38,314 bases of DNA from an uncultured Rickettsiales bacterium (GTDB taxonomy: Bacteria; Pseudomonadota; Alphaproteobacteria; Rickettsiales; UBA1997), in contig CALXSB010000156.1 of assembly GCA_944391005.1 (NCBI GenBank), forward strand, positions 1 to 38,314, read 5' to 3'. This document shows positions 15,523 to 24,466 of the stretch, piece by piece. How positions within the stretch are numbered: the stretch's first letter is position 1; each line of letters begins with the position of its first letter. The notes beneath the pieces are model-generated. The model saw nothing but the letters and a program-made list of their open reading frames with translations. It was not told the DNA's origin and did no database searches. A program made the position numbers and the translations under genes.

Positions 15523-16839
15523 GTGATAACTGAAAAGATTATAAACAGACCAATATATCTTGAAAAACTAAAATCTTTGCAAGGAAAAACTGACCTTGTA
15601 AAAATTATTACTGGTGTTAGGCGTTGTGGCAAATCTAAATTGCTTTTATCTTTTCAGATGGATTTACAATTTAATAGTAAAGTAAGTAGCAGACAAATCA
15701 TAGGCATAAATCTTGAAGATTTATTGCAAACTAGAGAAATAGGTCTTTCATATAATGATAAAGGACTATTAACTGGCTATGAAAAACTATTAGACTTTAT
15801 TCTCACTAGGATCAATCCAAATGTAATGACCTATTTGTTTATAGATGAGGTTCAACTATTAGAGAATTGGCAAAGGGTAGTTAATACATTAAGATTAAAA
15901 GGCAATATAGATATTTATTTGACTGGTTCAAATGCCTATATGTTTTCTAGCGATTTAGCAAATTTCTTTGGGGGCAGATATATAGAAATAAAAATGTTGC
16001 CCTATTCACTTGCAGAATATTATAATGCCTATTCAAATTCCGCACATCTCATTGTCTCAAAAAATCGCGAAGAATTTCTCAACAGATACAACCTAGAAAC
16101 TGTATATAAAAAATACATATTGGAAAGCGGTTTCCCTCAAACCCTAAGTTTTTTAAGTAATAGGCAGCTTATAAACGATTATTTAATGGATACGGTATAT
16201 CTCAATACCGTTCAAAAGGATATAGTTCAAAGGTTTAATATATCAAATGTAAGTAAGCTTGATTCACTAACTAGATTTTTATTTGATAATATAGGAAATG
16301 AAACATCTATAAGGGGAATAGAAAGGGGATTAGCAAGCATTAATCAAAATATATCTGCCATGACTATAGACAATTATGTTCAAGGGCTTTTAGACGGTTA
16401 TCTGCTGTATAAATGCGATAGATATGATATTAAAGGCAAACAAATTTTAACAAATGTTAACTCAAAATACTATGCTGTAGATATTGGTTTGAGAACTGCC
16501 TTACTTGGTCATGAGGATAAAGATACGGGGCGAATATTGGAAAACATAGTTTATTTAGAATTATTAAGAAGGGGCTATAGGGTTTATGCCGGCAGAATAA
16601 GCTCAAGAAAAAACATAGAAGTGGACTTTGTAGCCCAAAAACCCGGCGAAGAAGTAGAATATTATCAGGTTGCCCTATATGCATTATCATCGGAAGAGAC
16701 ACTAAAAAGGGAATTAGCATCGCTAGAGGAAATAGACGATAACTATCCAAAATATCTATTAACTATGGATGAAGGCAGCGGAAATAATAAAGGAATAAAA
16801 CGAATAAATGTTTTAGAGTGGCTGATAGGTAATTATTAA
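15523..16839 (+). CDS. AAA_14/DUF4143 ATP-binding protein
   Basis: A 438-residue protein starting at GTG 15523. The AAA_14 domain has Walker A GVRRCGKS (31-38), Walker B YLFIDEVQ (about 106-113) followed by LENWQ, and sensor I LTGSNAYM. A DUF4143 domain follows with GGRYIEIKMLPYSLAEY, and the C-terminal stretch NIEVDFVAQKPGEEVEYYQV has the degenerate PD-(D/E)XK pattern usual in these proteins. The family is common on mobile DNA in anaerobes and its role is unknown; regulatory or DNA-transaction functions have been proposed. G+C is clearly higher than in the island to its left (17 of 60 bases at 16201-16260 against 10 of 60 at 11041-11100), which marks it as a separate acquisition. Confidence 0.85.
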   Translation: MITEKIINRPIYLEKLKSLQGKTDLVKIITGVRRCGKSKLLLSFQMDLQFNSKVSSRQIIGINLEDLLQTREIGLSYNDKGLLTGYEKLLDFILTRINPNVMTYLFIDEVQLLENWQRVVNTLRLKGNIDIYLTGSNAYMFSSDLANFFGGRYIEIKMLPYSLAEYYNAYSNSAHLIVSKNREEFLNRYNLETVYKKYILESGFPQTLSFLSNRQLINDYLMDTVYLNTVQKDIVQRFNISNVSKLDSLTRFLFDNIGNETSIRGIERGLASINQNISAMTIDNYVQGLLDGYLLYKCDRYDIKGKQILTNVNSKYYAVDIGLRTALLGHEDKDTGRILENIVYLELLRRGYRVYAGRISSRKNIEVDFVAQKPGEEVEYYQVALYALSSEETLKRELASLEEIDDNYPKYLLTMDEGSGNNKGIKRINVLEWLIGNY

Positions 16840-17010
16840 TTAAATAATAAAAAATAGTGGTTTTTTATATTATTTTTACTTATCGCCAATAAACAAATTT
16901 AAAAAGATACCTAAAATTAAAAACACAAACTGTAAAATAAATAATTTCAACAATATTTCTATGAGGCGTTGTAAAATATAAACAAAATTTTAATAATTTA
17001 AAAATAAAAA

Positions 17011-17181
17011 ACTATAGGTTTACGTTCATAGTTTTTTTAAAAAAAATTATAAATTTTAGCAAAAATTTAATGAAAAAAATTTAAAATTTACTACTTGCAT
17101 GTTGAAAAATAAGCTGTAAAATTTTTCATTTTTACTATAGGTTTACGTTCATAGTTTTATAGGTTTACGTTCATAGTTTTT
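17011..17181 (+). repeat. Three iteron-like repeats
   Basis: The core TATAGGTTTACGTTCATAGT occurs at about 17013-17032, 17136-17155 and 17158-17177; the last two are almost back to back, sharing a flank. Copies 1 and 2 are also imperfect palindromes, because AAACTAT or ACTAT on the left mirrors ATAGTTT on the right. The 'loop' sequence is identical in all copies, which favours protein binding over a simple hairpin. A fourth, inverted copy lies at 38036-38062. Confidence 0.6.
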
Positions 17182-17259
17182 AAAAAGAGATTCTTTATTT
17201 TTCAAAGGTTGAAAGGCAATTTTTTTTTAACCAATATAACTACTAATACAACTACTAAT

Positions 17260-17290
17260 ACAACAACTATTAAAGTTGTTGTTGTTTTTT
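17260..17290 (+). terminator. Hairpin with T-run in origin region
   Basis: A 9-bp stem ACAACAACT/AGTTGTTGT (17260-17268, 17274-17282) around a 5-nt loop, followed by TGTTTTTT. It has the form of a Rho-independent terminator on the plus strand, although no gene ends just before it. It might end a small RNA of the origin. Confidence 0.45.
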
Positions 17291-17537
17291 GGTAAATTTT
17301 ATTATTTAAATTTGGTAAAAAGTAAAAATCAATTTTAAGGCGTCAAATTTAAACGAGAAATGATGAAGATAAGTTAAAATATAAAAAGTATCATAAAATA
17401 AAAAGAATGTGTTTAAAATTGAAAAAAATGCCCTTTAAATTGATTTTGATTTTTTAGTAAAATTTTTTTAAGAAAAATTATATTTTTTATTTTTAACAGA
17501 TTTATTTTTTTGTCCATATTTTTTGTTAAATTTTTTT

Positions 17538-17703
17538 ACTTTATTTAAAGTATAAACTTTACTTACTTTAAATAAATTATTTACTTTAAATAAATTATAC
17601 TCCTTGACTTTTTAAAAGAATGATTTATTAGTAGCTATGTATACTTTATTTAAAGTATAAACTTTATTTACTTTAAATAAATTATTTACTTTAATTAAAT
17701 TAA
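17538..17703 (+). promoter_or_regulatory. Two 60-bp direct repeats before parA (parS/operator)
   Basis: 17538-17597 and 17644-17703 are 60-bp direct repeats with only two mismatches. Each contains the motif ACTTTA / TAAAGT several times in both orientations (for example ACTTTATTTAAAGT and TTTACTTTAAATAAA). The 46-bp spacer holds TTGACT at 17604-17609, a possible -35 element. The same motif recurs between the RHH-like gene and rep (18553-18651). This is the expected layout of a centromere that doubles as operator for a parA operon. Confidence 0.6.
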
Positions 17704-17719
17704 ATAAAATATTGCAAAT

Positions 17720-18310
17720 ATGAAAATAGTAGTTTTCAATCTAAAGGGTGGACAAGGTAAATCAAGTATTGCCTTGAATATAGCTTTGTCCCTTAATTTT
17801 GATGTAATCTCTAATGATAAAATAACAAAATTAGAAAAAATATTGCCGGAAGATAATTTTATGAAGATAGAAAAGGATCAAGATTTTCCAGATATTATAG
17901 AAAATTTAAATATTGTGTATGATCTTGGTGGATGGATTGATAAAAGAGCTGTAAAACCAATAAAAGAGGCTGATCTTGTTATTATTCCAATGATAAATAC
18001 AGAAATGAATAATGAAGTATCCATTAATAGTATAAATCAAGTAAAACAGTTTAATGATAATATCATGTTAATAGTCAATAAAAGCAGAAAAAATGATTTT
18101 GAATATATTAAGAATGATGTTATAAAAACATATTTTCCTGATGATGATTTTCCAATGTTTGAAATTATGGATACTACGGCATTTGAACAAATGGTAAAAA
18201 GAAAAATGTCAATACATGATATTGTAGAATCAGATCCTCTTTTAAAATATAATTACAGAAAAGTTAACGGACAATTTGACAAAATATTAGATTTTATTAA
18301 TAACCTATAA
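17720..18310 (+). CDS. parA: ParA partition ATPase
   Basis: A 196-residue protein beginning with the deviant Walker A motif KGGQGKSS (9-16). The switch region has VYDLGGWIDKRAV, in which the usual D-x-P/A of Walker A' is recognisable, and a later IMLIVNKSRK stretch is typical of small type Ib ParA proteins without an N-terminal HTH. Such ATPases position plasmid copies with a small centromere-binding partner, here presumably the next gene 5 bp downstream. The start lies just after two 60-bp repeats. No strong ribosome-binding site is visible, only A-rich sequence. Confidence 0.85.
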   Translation: MKIVVFNLKGGQGKSSIALNIALSLNFDVISNDKITKLEKILPEDNFMKIEKDQDFPDIIENLNIVYDLGGWIDKRAVKPIKEADLVIIPMINTEMNNEVSINSINQVKQFNDNIMLIVNKSRKNDFEYIKNDVIKTYFPDDDFPMFEIMDTTAFEQMVKRKMSIHDIVESDPLLKYNYRKVNGQFDKILDFINNL

Positions 18311-18315
18311 ATAAT

Positions 18316-18558
18316 ATGAGTTTAAAAGATATAAAACAACAACAGATTACATTATTGAATGAAAATTTGTTTGAGAAGGAACAAAAAAATGAAAAAAATA
18401 ATAAAAAAACTAGATTAAAAAAAGAAGAAGAAAAACAAAAGCATTGTGTTTCTATGTATTTTACAGATTCTGAATATAATGAATTGTTAAATGCAAAGGG
18501 AGATGTTTCACAATCTTTATTTTGTAAAAAAATTGTACTTTCTTTAATTAATAAATAA
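18316..18558 (+). CDS. Small basic protein, probable centromere-binding partner of ParA
   Basis: An 80-residue protein. The N-terminal half is highly charged (Lys/Glu/Asn rich). The C-terminal half (HCVSMYFTDSEYNELLNAKG...SQSLFCKKIVLSLI) has the strand-helix-helix pattern of a ribbon-helix-helix domain. Its place directly after a type Ib parA is where ParB-analogues such as ParG or Omega sit. ACTTTA-type repeats lie upstream of parA and immediately downstream of this gene, fitting a protein that binds a centromere and represses its own operon. No sequence family is recognised with certainty. Confidence 0.6.
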   Translation: MSLKDIKQQQITLLNENLFEKEQKNEKNNKKTRLKKEEEKQKHCVSMYFTDSEYNELLNAKGDVSQSLFCKKIVLSLINK

Positions 18559-18651
18559 TTTATTTAAAGTAAATAATTTAAATAAATTAAAAAATGTGAA
18601 TAAATTAAATAAAGTATTTAAAGTGTTTAAATTATTTACTTTAAAAAATGT
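18553..18651 (+). promoter_or_regulatory. ACTTTA/TAAAGT repeats before rep
   Basis: Further copies of the parA-upstream motif (TTTATTTAAAGTAAAT, TATTTAAAGTGTTTAAAT, TTATTTACTTTAAA) fill the space between the small gene and rep. This suggests that rep and parA are controlled by the same DNA-binding protein. The repeats run through the first codons of the longest rep reading frame, which argues for the later start at 18662. Confidence 0.55.
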
Positions 18652-18661
18652 AAAGGTAAAT

Positions 18662-20374
18662 ATGACTGATAAAGAAGAAAAAGAAAAGAAATATATTGAT
18701 TTTAAAAAGACGAAACCGGAACAGTTAGATCTATTTTCGTTTAATAATATTTATATTGATAAACGAGAACAATATTCAAACACGGTGGAACTTTATGATA
18801 TAATTCCAAAATATATTCATGACGATGTTGAACGATACAGAACAAAAGAGGGGTTGTTAAAACCTATTACTAGAAATTTTAAATTCAGAAAACAGGATAT
18901 GATTTTAAACGTATCCCCAGCCTATATATTTGATAAAGAAAAGGCTTATTTTCCATCTCAAAGAGAAGAGATTATTGAAGATGTCTTAAGAAAGTTTGCA
19001 ACTGATTGTGAACGTAATGAATTTTTAGACGATAGATTATCAGTAAAATTTTCTTTATATGATCTATGGAAAGAACTCAAAAAAATAAAACATGAATATA
19101 ATTATTCACAGATAAGAGAATCGCTAGAAATTTTATCTAAAACAAATATAGAGATAAAAAGCGTTGATGGCGAAATTTCATTTTCTTCCAACATGTTTGA
19201 AACATTCGGACAAGTAAACGCCAACACTCCTAATGAAGATAGCAAAACAAAAAATAATGATACAGAAGAATATAACAAAAATGTTATATATTTTGTTCGT
19301 TTTAATAGTCTTGTATCTGAAAGCATTAAAAATAAAACGTGGCGTGTTATAAATTATGAGCAATGTATGAAATATAGAAAAGCTATAAGCCGATGGCTTC
19401 ATAAACGTATTTCTCATATGTTTTTAGTCGGCAATATAGAAACACCTTTCAATATATTGTTGTCCACCATAATAAGAGATAGTGGAATGAAAGAGTATGA
19501 CCTTATAAGCGGCAATATTAGACAGGTTGAAGAATGTATTAAAGAAATGATTAAAATTGGTTCTATTGATAGGTATGAGATTGAAAAGGTATTTTCCGAA
19601 ACTAAAAAAAATAAAATTGAAGATGTAAAATTCTATCTATGGGTATCTCAATCATTTTATAATGATATTCAACTTGGATTTTTAGCGTTGCAGGATCACG
19701 GTAAAATAAAACAAATTCAAGATACTGCAAAAAATAATAACAATATAGACATAAATAATGCAACTGAGGATGAAAATAAAACAAATGATAATCTTAAAGA
19801 GGAAATAAAATTTTTACTAGAAAAAGTTAATATTTCCGAAAAAGATATTAAAAAAATATTGTCATCAAAAAAGAATGAAGCAAAATTACAACAGATAAAG
19901 CAAAATATAGAAGTGGCAGTTGAATATATTAAGAAAGAATCAGAAGAAAATATCAATTGCAATAATTTAGCAATTATTCTTTCAAGCATAAAAGATAATT
20001 GGGAAAATTCTGAAAATATTAAGCAGGGCTGTAGTGATGAGAAAATAAATTCTGATTATGAAAAAGAGGCACGAATAAACAAAATAATATCAGAAATAAA
20101 AAATAAGGATTTTAAAAAAATATCAATTAATTTAATTAAGTATTTTGGCGACGATGTTTATATTACTTGGTTATCAAAATTAAATTATGTTTCAATAAAT
20201 GATGGCATATTGACTTTATCCTGCGACAATTTATTCGTAGTAGACAACATAAAAAGAAATTATCTAAATGGCGTTTATAAAAAAGAAAATGGAGAAAAAG
20301 TTTTATTAAGAAAAGGGATTAAAGAAATAGCACAGGAAACAGTAAAGGGTATCAAAAAAATTGAAATAAAGTAG
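18662..20374 (+). CDS. Plasmid replication initiator with C-terminal DnaA-N-like domain
   Basis: 570 residues from ATG 18662, which has AAAGG 6 nt upstream; the longer frame from GTG 18596 reads through regulatory repeats. The N-terminal half resembles winged-helix Rep initiators: two helical/wing units around KYIHDDVERYR...NYSQIRESLEILSKTNIEIKS and RKAISRWLHKRISHMFLV. A charged linker follows. The last 90 residues (LIKYFGDDVYITWLSKLNY...LSCDNLFVVDNIKRNYL) match the DnaA domain I pattern: FxxWLxxL, then a strand pair ending in F-x-x-x-x-I-x-x-x-Y. DnaA-like tails on initiators are known from rickettsial plasmids and could recruit the helicase loader. It should bind the iterons at 17011-17181. 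Confidence 0.75.
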   Translation: MTDKEEKEKKYIDFKKTKPEQLDLFSFNNIYIDKREQYSNTVELYDIIPKYIHDDVERYRTKEGLLKPITRNFKFRKQDMILNVSPAYIFDKEKAYFPSQREEIIEDVLRKFATDCERNEFLDDRLSVKFSLYDLWKELKKIKHEYNYSQIRESLEILSKTNIEIKSVDGEISFSSNMFETFGQVNANTPNEDSKTKNNDTEEYNKNVIYFVRFNSLVSESIKNKTWRVINYEQCMKYRKAISRWLHKRISHMFLVGNIETPFNILLSTIIRDSGMKEYDLISGNIRQVEECIKEMIKIGSIDRYEIEKVFSETKKNKIEDVKFYLWVSQSFYNDIQLGFLALQDHGKIKQIQDTAKNNNNIDINNATEDENKTNDNLKEEIKFLLEKVNISEKDIKKILSSKKNEAKLQQIKQNIEVAVEYIKKESEENINCNNLAIILSSIKDNWENSENIKQGCSDEKINSDYEKEARINKIISEIKNKDFKKISINLIKYFGDDVYITWLSKLNYVSINDGILTLSCDNLFVVDNIKRNYLNGVYKKENGEKVLLRKGIKEIAQETVKGIKKIEIK

Positions 20375-20455
20375 TTTACCATTAATAACCCTATTTTTAT
20401 ACTGCCATTTGTTGAAAATCATATTAAATTTTATTTGAAAAATAAAATATTTTTT

Positions 20456-21493
20456 ATGGAGAATACAACAAATTTAAAGCTTCCTTTATTGATACCTAAT
20501 CAATCTCAAAAGGAAATCACACATAATGAGGCATTAATTATAATTGATAATATTTTGCAAAATGGTGTTATAGATAAAGATTTAACAACTCCGCCAACAG
20601 AACCTAATAATAATGATATTTATATAGTTGGAAATAATGCAACCGGTGATTGGGAAAACAAAGACAAACAAATAGCTTTTTATGACAATGGCTGGAGGTT
20701 TATTGAACCAAGAGAAGGGTTTATTTTTTGGGTTAATGATGAAGATAAGCTTTATACCTATAATGGCACAAACTGGACTGAAACAGTCGCGGGAAGTGGA
20801 GGTGGAAGCGGTGATATCAGCGAATTAAATGACTTAACGGATGTTTCAATTGTTTCTGCAAGCCAATATGATATTTTGCAACACAACGGCACAAGCTTTA
20901 CAAATACAAAATCTCTGCAGCAATTGTCAATGGTTGGCATAAATACAGAAGCTGACACAACAAATAAATTAAGCATAAAAAGTGATGCTGTATTGTTTGA
21001 TAGAGAAACTTCTGACATACAAATAAAAGTAAATAAAGCAACTTCAACAGACACAGCAAGCTATTTATTTCAAACCGGATACAGCGGAAGAGCTGAGTTT
21101 GGACTAACTGGAAGTGATGACTTTACATTAAAAGTTTCAAATGATGGAAATATATGGAAAGATGCTTTTGTAGTTGATAAAGAAAGCGGTGATATTGATT
21201 TTAAAGGTATTATTACAAATAATGGAAGCAGCATAGGAAGCATAATTTCAATGTTGCAAAATACAGACCCTACAAAAATTGGATATTATACGTTTTATTC
21301 ATTATCAGAGCACAATTCAATAACATTACCAGACAATGGCACTTTTTTAGTATGCATCACTTCATTTCACGCTACTGCTTTAACTGTTAGGGCTGTTTTG
21401 ACTCAGAATGGAATATTTGCTGGTGGAACAACATTTGTCTCAGATCAAGGTCCTTTACTTGTTTCTGGCTTTATAATTAGAATTGCAGAATAA
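20456..21493 (+). CDS. DUF2793-type phage/GTA tail protein
   Basis: 345 residues from ATG 20456 (a TTG at 20435 would add 7). Residues 1-110 match the DUF2793 pattern of alphaproteobacterial phages and gene transfer agents: NLKLPLLIPNQSQKEITHNEAL, then TPPTEPNNNDIYIVGNNATGDW and GWRFIEPREG. A glycine/serine linker (GSGGGSGD) leads to a beta-rich region with ISELNDLTDVSI and a small jelly-roll-like end. Such proteins sit at the tail tip or fibre and contact the cell surface. Followed 19 bp later by a tail-fibre-assembly-like gene. No other virion gene is in the window, so this is an isolated receptor-binding module beside a glycan operon. Confidence 0.7.
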   Translation: MENTTNLKLPLLIPNQSQKEITHNEALIIIDNILQNGVIDKDLTTPPTEPNNNDIYIVGNNATGDWENKDKQIAFYDNGWRFIEPREGFIFWVNDEDKLYTYNGTNWTETVAGSGGGSGDISELNDLTDVSIVSASQYDILQHNGTSFTNTKSLQQLSMVGINTEADTTNKLSIKSDAVLFDRETSDIQIKVNKATSTDTASYLFQTGYSGRAEFGLTGSDDFTLKVSNDGNIWKDAFVVDKESGDIDFKGIITNNGSSIGSIISMLQNTDPTKIGYYTFYSLSEHNSITLPDNGTFLVCITSFHATALTVRAVLTQNGIFAGGTTFVSDQGPLLVSGFIIRIAE

Positions 21494-21512
21494 TAAATAA
21501 CTTAATATAAAC

Positions 21513-21815
21513 ATGAAAAATTTAAAAAAAACAAATGGCAGTTTTAATATAACTATAAATGGTATGCCATATAATACATGCAATGGTAATAAATATTATA
21601 ATGATACTTTAAATTTATACAATTCAAATCCAGAATTGTTTGATGAGGAACCGCAAACTATAGCAAAAGAGCTATCATATAAAGTTTTAAGATCTAATGA
21701 ATATCCAAGTATAGAAGATCAACTTGATATGATATATTGGGATAAAAATAATGGAACTAATAATTGGTTAAATAAAATAACAGAGATTAAAAATAAATAT
21801 CCAAAAAATAGCTAA
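21513..21815 (+). CDS. Tail-fibre assembly-like small protein
   Basis: A 100-residue protein. The C-terminal half carries YPSIEDQLDMIYWDKNNG...WLNKITEIKNKYPK, the 'YPxxxDQLDxxW...W...I..IK.KYPKP' signature found at the ends of many phage tail-fibre assembly or adjacent proteins. The N-terminal half is a short beta-type segment (NGSFNITINGMPYNTC). It lies 19 bp after the DUF2793 gene and is convergent with the glycan operon (7-bp gap). The function is inferred from signature and neighbour; it might be a chaperone for the preceding protein. Confidence 0.55.
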   Translation: MKNLKKTNGSFNITINGMPYNTCNGNKYYNDTLNLYNSNPELFDEEPQTIAKELSYKVLRSNEYPSIEDQLDMIYWDKNNGTNNWLNKITEIKNKYPKNS

Positions 21816-21822
21816 ATATTTT

Positions 21823-23292
21823 TTAATTATCATCTTTATTATTTTTTATATAATTATATATTTGTTCTGAAACGTTTTCAAAACTATATTTTTTAAAAAC
21901 ATCATTAGGCGGATTCATTTTTTTATCACCTTTTATTAATATATTTTTTATTTTATCCGCTATTTGTTGTGGTGTTAAATATTCATCAGGGACAAAGTTA
22001 AAATATTGTTTTATATCATCAGGAACAAAGTCCTCGTTTACTAAAATTTCTTTTTTTAATCCAAATAGTTCTGCTACGCATCCGCTACTTGCTGAAAAAG
22101 CTTTTGGCCTAAGTTGAATTCCAAGATCAACAGAATTCATGGCTTTAAGGAATTTTTTGTTATTATTGTTTGAATTTATTATTATTAAATTTGTTGTGTC
22201 TATATTATTATTTAACATCCATTCATCAATTGAAAAACCAGACATAACTAATTTAATTGGAAAGCCTTCATTATTTAAAATGTCAATTGCTTCAATAATT
22301 TCTTTTGACTGTTTTAAAGTAGATGGTCCACCAAAAGTTCCAACTATAAATTTAGTATTTTTTCTTTTTATATTTAATTTTCTAATATTACGTAATCGTT
22401 CATACGAATGATTAATTACTTTTATATTTATTTTTATATTTTCTCTTTCGATTTCTTTTAATATTCTATTTTTATTATGGTTTGTATAAACAATAAAATT
22501 TGTTATACCTGTTAGTTCAACTAATGGTTTTATAAAATAACAGTCATATGTTTTTGAGGCCTCGTAAAAATTATTATTAATTATTTTTCCATCCAAAATT
22601 GGATATTGTTTTATCATAAAATCTTTAAAATCATCTATATTATTGTTTAATTTTTTAAAAAATAAACTTATCAAAACTGGTTCCGGTAATAGTGCATATC
22701 TATTACTTTCTCCTTTTGTTTTTATTGCCTCATTCAATGAATTTATATGATGTTCACTATCAGCCAGAACAAAAATTTTTGCGATATTATTTATAGAATT
22801 TCTATTTTTATCATAGTTAATATATGGAATAATATTGCTAGTTCTATTTTTCCTTATAGAATTTAAATTCTTAAAATCTTGCATGTTATCACAATCTATA
22901 AAAATATCATAACTATCAGGCAGTGATGAAAATAGCTTAGTTTGATACTCTGCAACAGCTCCGCATCCAGATAAAAATACAGCGATTCTGTTTTTAAAAT
23001 TAAAGCATCTTTTTTTAAATATTTTATTTCCTTTATTTTCTACTGCCCTATAATCAACTTTTTTATATTGCTTTTCTATTGTATATATTTTAGCACCGAA
23101 TAGATAAATTATTTTTTTATCTTCAATAAAAAGAGGAAATTTATCTATTTTAAGCACTTTAATACCACAAAAATAGAACTCTTTTAAATTGTGATTATTT
23201 TTTATTTTATTTTTTATTTTTAGAACACATATATTAAAAATAAAATATCTTTCTTTTTCTTTATCTAATACTTTTTTAAATATTTTCATCAT
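21823..23292 (-). CDS. Glycosyltransferase, GT-B-like
   Basis: A 489-residue protein and the last gene of the glycan operon; its start overlaps the previous gene by 17 bp. The N-terminal 95 residues form a Lys/Ile/Phe-rich region with short repeated strands (FYFCGIKVLKIDKFPLF, YLFGAKIYTIEKQYKKVDY), as seen before the catalytic part of many Campylobacter- and Brachyspira-like surface-glycan enzymes. A Rossmann-like half follows, then a C-terminal GT-B donor domain with VGTFGGPSTLKQSKEIIEAI and the acidic helix region LGIQLRPKAFSASSGCVAELFG. No signal peptide. Donor and acceptor cannot be named. Confidence 0.7.
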   Translation of the reverse strand: MMKIFKKVLDKEKERYFIFNICVLKIKNKIKNNHNLKEFYFCGIKVLKIDKFPLFIEDKKIIYLFGAKIYTIEKQYKKVDYRAVENKGNKIFKKRCFNFKNRIAVFLSGCGAVAEYQTKLFSSLPDSYDIFIDCDNMQDFKNLNSIRKNRTSNIIPYINYDKNRNSINNIAKIFVLADSEHHINSLNEAIKTKGESNRYALLPEPVLISLFFKKLNNNIDDFKDFMIKQYPILDGKIINNNFYEASKTYDCYFIKPLVELTGITNFIVYTNHNKNRILKEIERENIKINIKVINHSYERLRNIRKLNIKRKNTKFIVGTFGGPSTLKQSKEIIEAIDILNNEGFPIKLVMSGFSIDEWMLNNNIDTTNLIIINSNNNNKKFLKAMNSVDLGIQLRPKAFSASSGCVAELFGLKKEILVNEDFVPDDIKQYFNFVPDEYLTPQQIADKIKNILIKGDKKMNPPNDVFKKYSFENVSEQIYNYIKNNKDDN

Positions 23293-24466
23293 CTTTTAAT
23301 ATTGGTAATAGATTTTTTTCCCATTCTTTTTTAATATTTTCATTTCTAAAGCTTTCAACAATTTTTATTTGTTTTTCCTTTATCTCCTTAATGAAGCTTT
23401 CATCGTTATTTAAAATTCTTTCAAGTTTTTCTCTTGCTTCCTTATAGGTATGACACATTCCAGGTTGATCTTTTCCGCCTAAATATTCCATTAAACCGCC
23501 ATCTAAGAATATAACTGGCATTCCGGTAATTATGGCTTCTAATTGATTAGCTCTTACGTGTCTTGGTTGTCTAGAATCAAAAAACATGCATTTGTAATTT
23601 TGTAAAGCTTTAGTATAATCTTTATCTTCTAAAAAACCTACGATATTTTTATTTAAATTATCGCCAACATCTCTACCAAAAAGATTATATGGTAAATCTG
23701 CTAAATTTCTTGAAAAATTTTCAAAAGCTTTTATTTGTGCGGGATCATATTTCATATATGGACAAACATACATAATTTTATTTATAGAGCCAACCCATGT
23801 ATTTTCAATATCCCATGTGCTTTGTGCTAGAGGCATTGGCAAATATATGCCTCTTTTTTTGAAAAATGGCACTTCATTTTCTATTATTGGTTTATAGGCG
23901 TAGCCCAAAAATACTCTATTTTTTATCTTTTTTAACAAATATATGGACTTTATATATTGCTTATCTTTTTTAAAGAATTTTTTTAATTTAAATTTAATAT
24001 CATCTAATTTATTAAAAAATATTAATTTACTTCCATCAACACTTAATTCTCTATTTGTAATGTCATCAAAATAATTGTCATTATTTAATAGACCAAAGGC
24101 TCTTAAAATTATTTTTCCTTTAAAGTATTGCATCAGATAAAAATGTCCAGGATATGTCATTACAGTAATTACTGTTGCAAAATATTTATTAAGAATGTCT
24201 ATAATATTTTGATTTGGAACATCATTATAAAAATCAAAATTATTTAAAATATTTAGATCTTCTTTTGGAATTGTAAGATTTTTATCATATTCGTATGTTG
24301 TATAAAAGAAATTATTTTTTGATGTTTTTGGTATAAAAACTTCAAATCCGAGTGATTCTATTATTTTAGGTTCTATCCCATATAATATAACATGATTACA
24401 TAACCATAAGATTCTTTTATGTCTATTTTGCATATTATTCCTATTATTTTTTTTAATATTTTTCAA
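23276..24466 (-). CDS. Glycosyltransferase, GT-B-like
   Basis: A 396-residue protein. The N-terminal half is Rossmann-like (ILWLCNHVILYGIEPKIIESLG). The C-terminal half has KIMYVCPYMK, a FGRDVGDN loop and VRANQLEAIITGMPVIFLDGG, the position of the donor-binding E-x7-E-like region in GT-B enzymes. It overlaps the genes on both sides (14 and 17 bp), so it is translated with the operon. I do not recognise a specific CAZy family. It probably adds one sugar of the surface polysaccharide. Confidence 0.65.
   Translation of the reverse strand: MKNIKKNNRNNMQNRHKRILWLCNHVILYGIEPKIIESLGFEVFIPKTSKNNFFYTTYEYDKNLTIPKEDLNILNNFDFYNDVPNQNIIDILNKYFATVITVMTYPGHFYLMQYFKGKIILRAFGLLNNDNYFDDITNRELSVDGSKLIFFNKLDDIKFKLKKFFKKDKQYIKSIYLLKKIKNRVFLGYAYKPIIENEVPFFKKRGIYLPMPLAQSTWDIENTWVGSINKIMYVCPYMKYDPAQIKAFENFSRNLADLPYNLFGRDVGDNLNKNIVGFLEDKDYTKALQNYKCMFFDSRQPRHVRANQLEAIITGMPVIFLDGGLMEYLGGKDQPGMCHTYKEAREKLERILNNDESFIKEIKEKQIKIVESFRNENIKKEWEKNLLPILKDDENI

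Larger units (their letters stand above)
16840..17719. other. Probable plasmid origin region (oriV)
   Basis: 880 bp with no gene, lying between the ATPase and parA. It contains three copies of a 22-25-bp iteron-like element, a tandem 12-bp repeat (ACAACTACTAAT, around 17238-17261), a hairpin with a T-run at 17260-17290, and two near-identical 60-bp blocks before parA. Iterons plus AT-rich sequence next to partition and initiator genes are the normal make-up of a theta origin. The initiator is encoded 1.9 kb downstream. Confidence 0.55.

Noticed and set aside
17011..17035. Iteron read as a Rho-independent terminator
   Set aside because: The stem is almost only A-T and the 'loop' is conserved in all copies, which fits a protein-binding site better.
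17011..17181. CRISPR array in the origin region
   Set aside because: Repeat units are few, unevenly spaced and partly adjacent, with no unique spacers of constant length and no cas genes.
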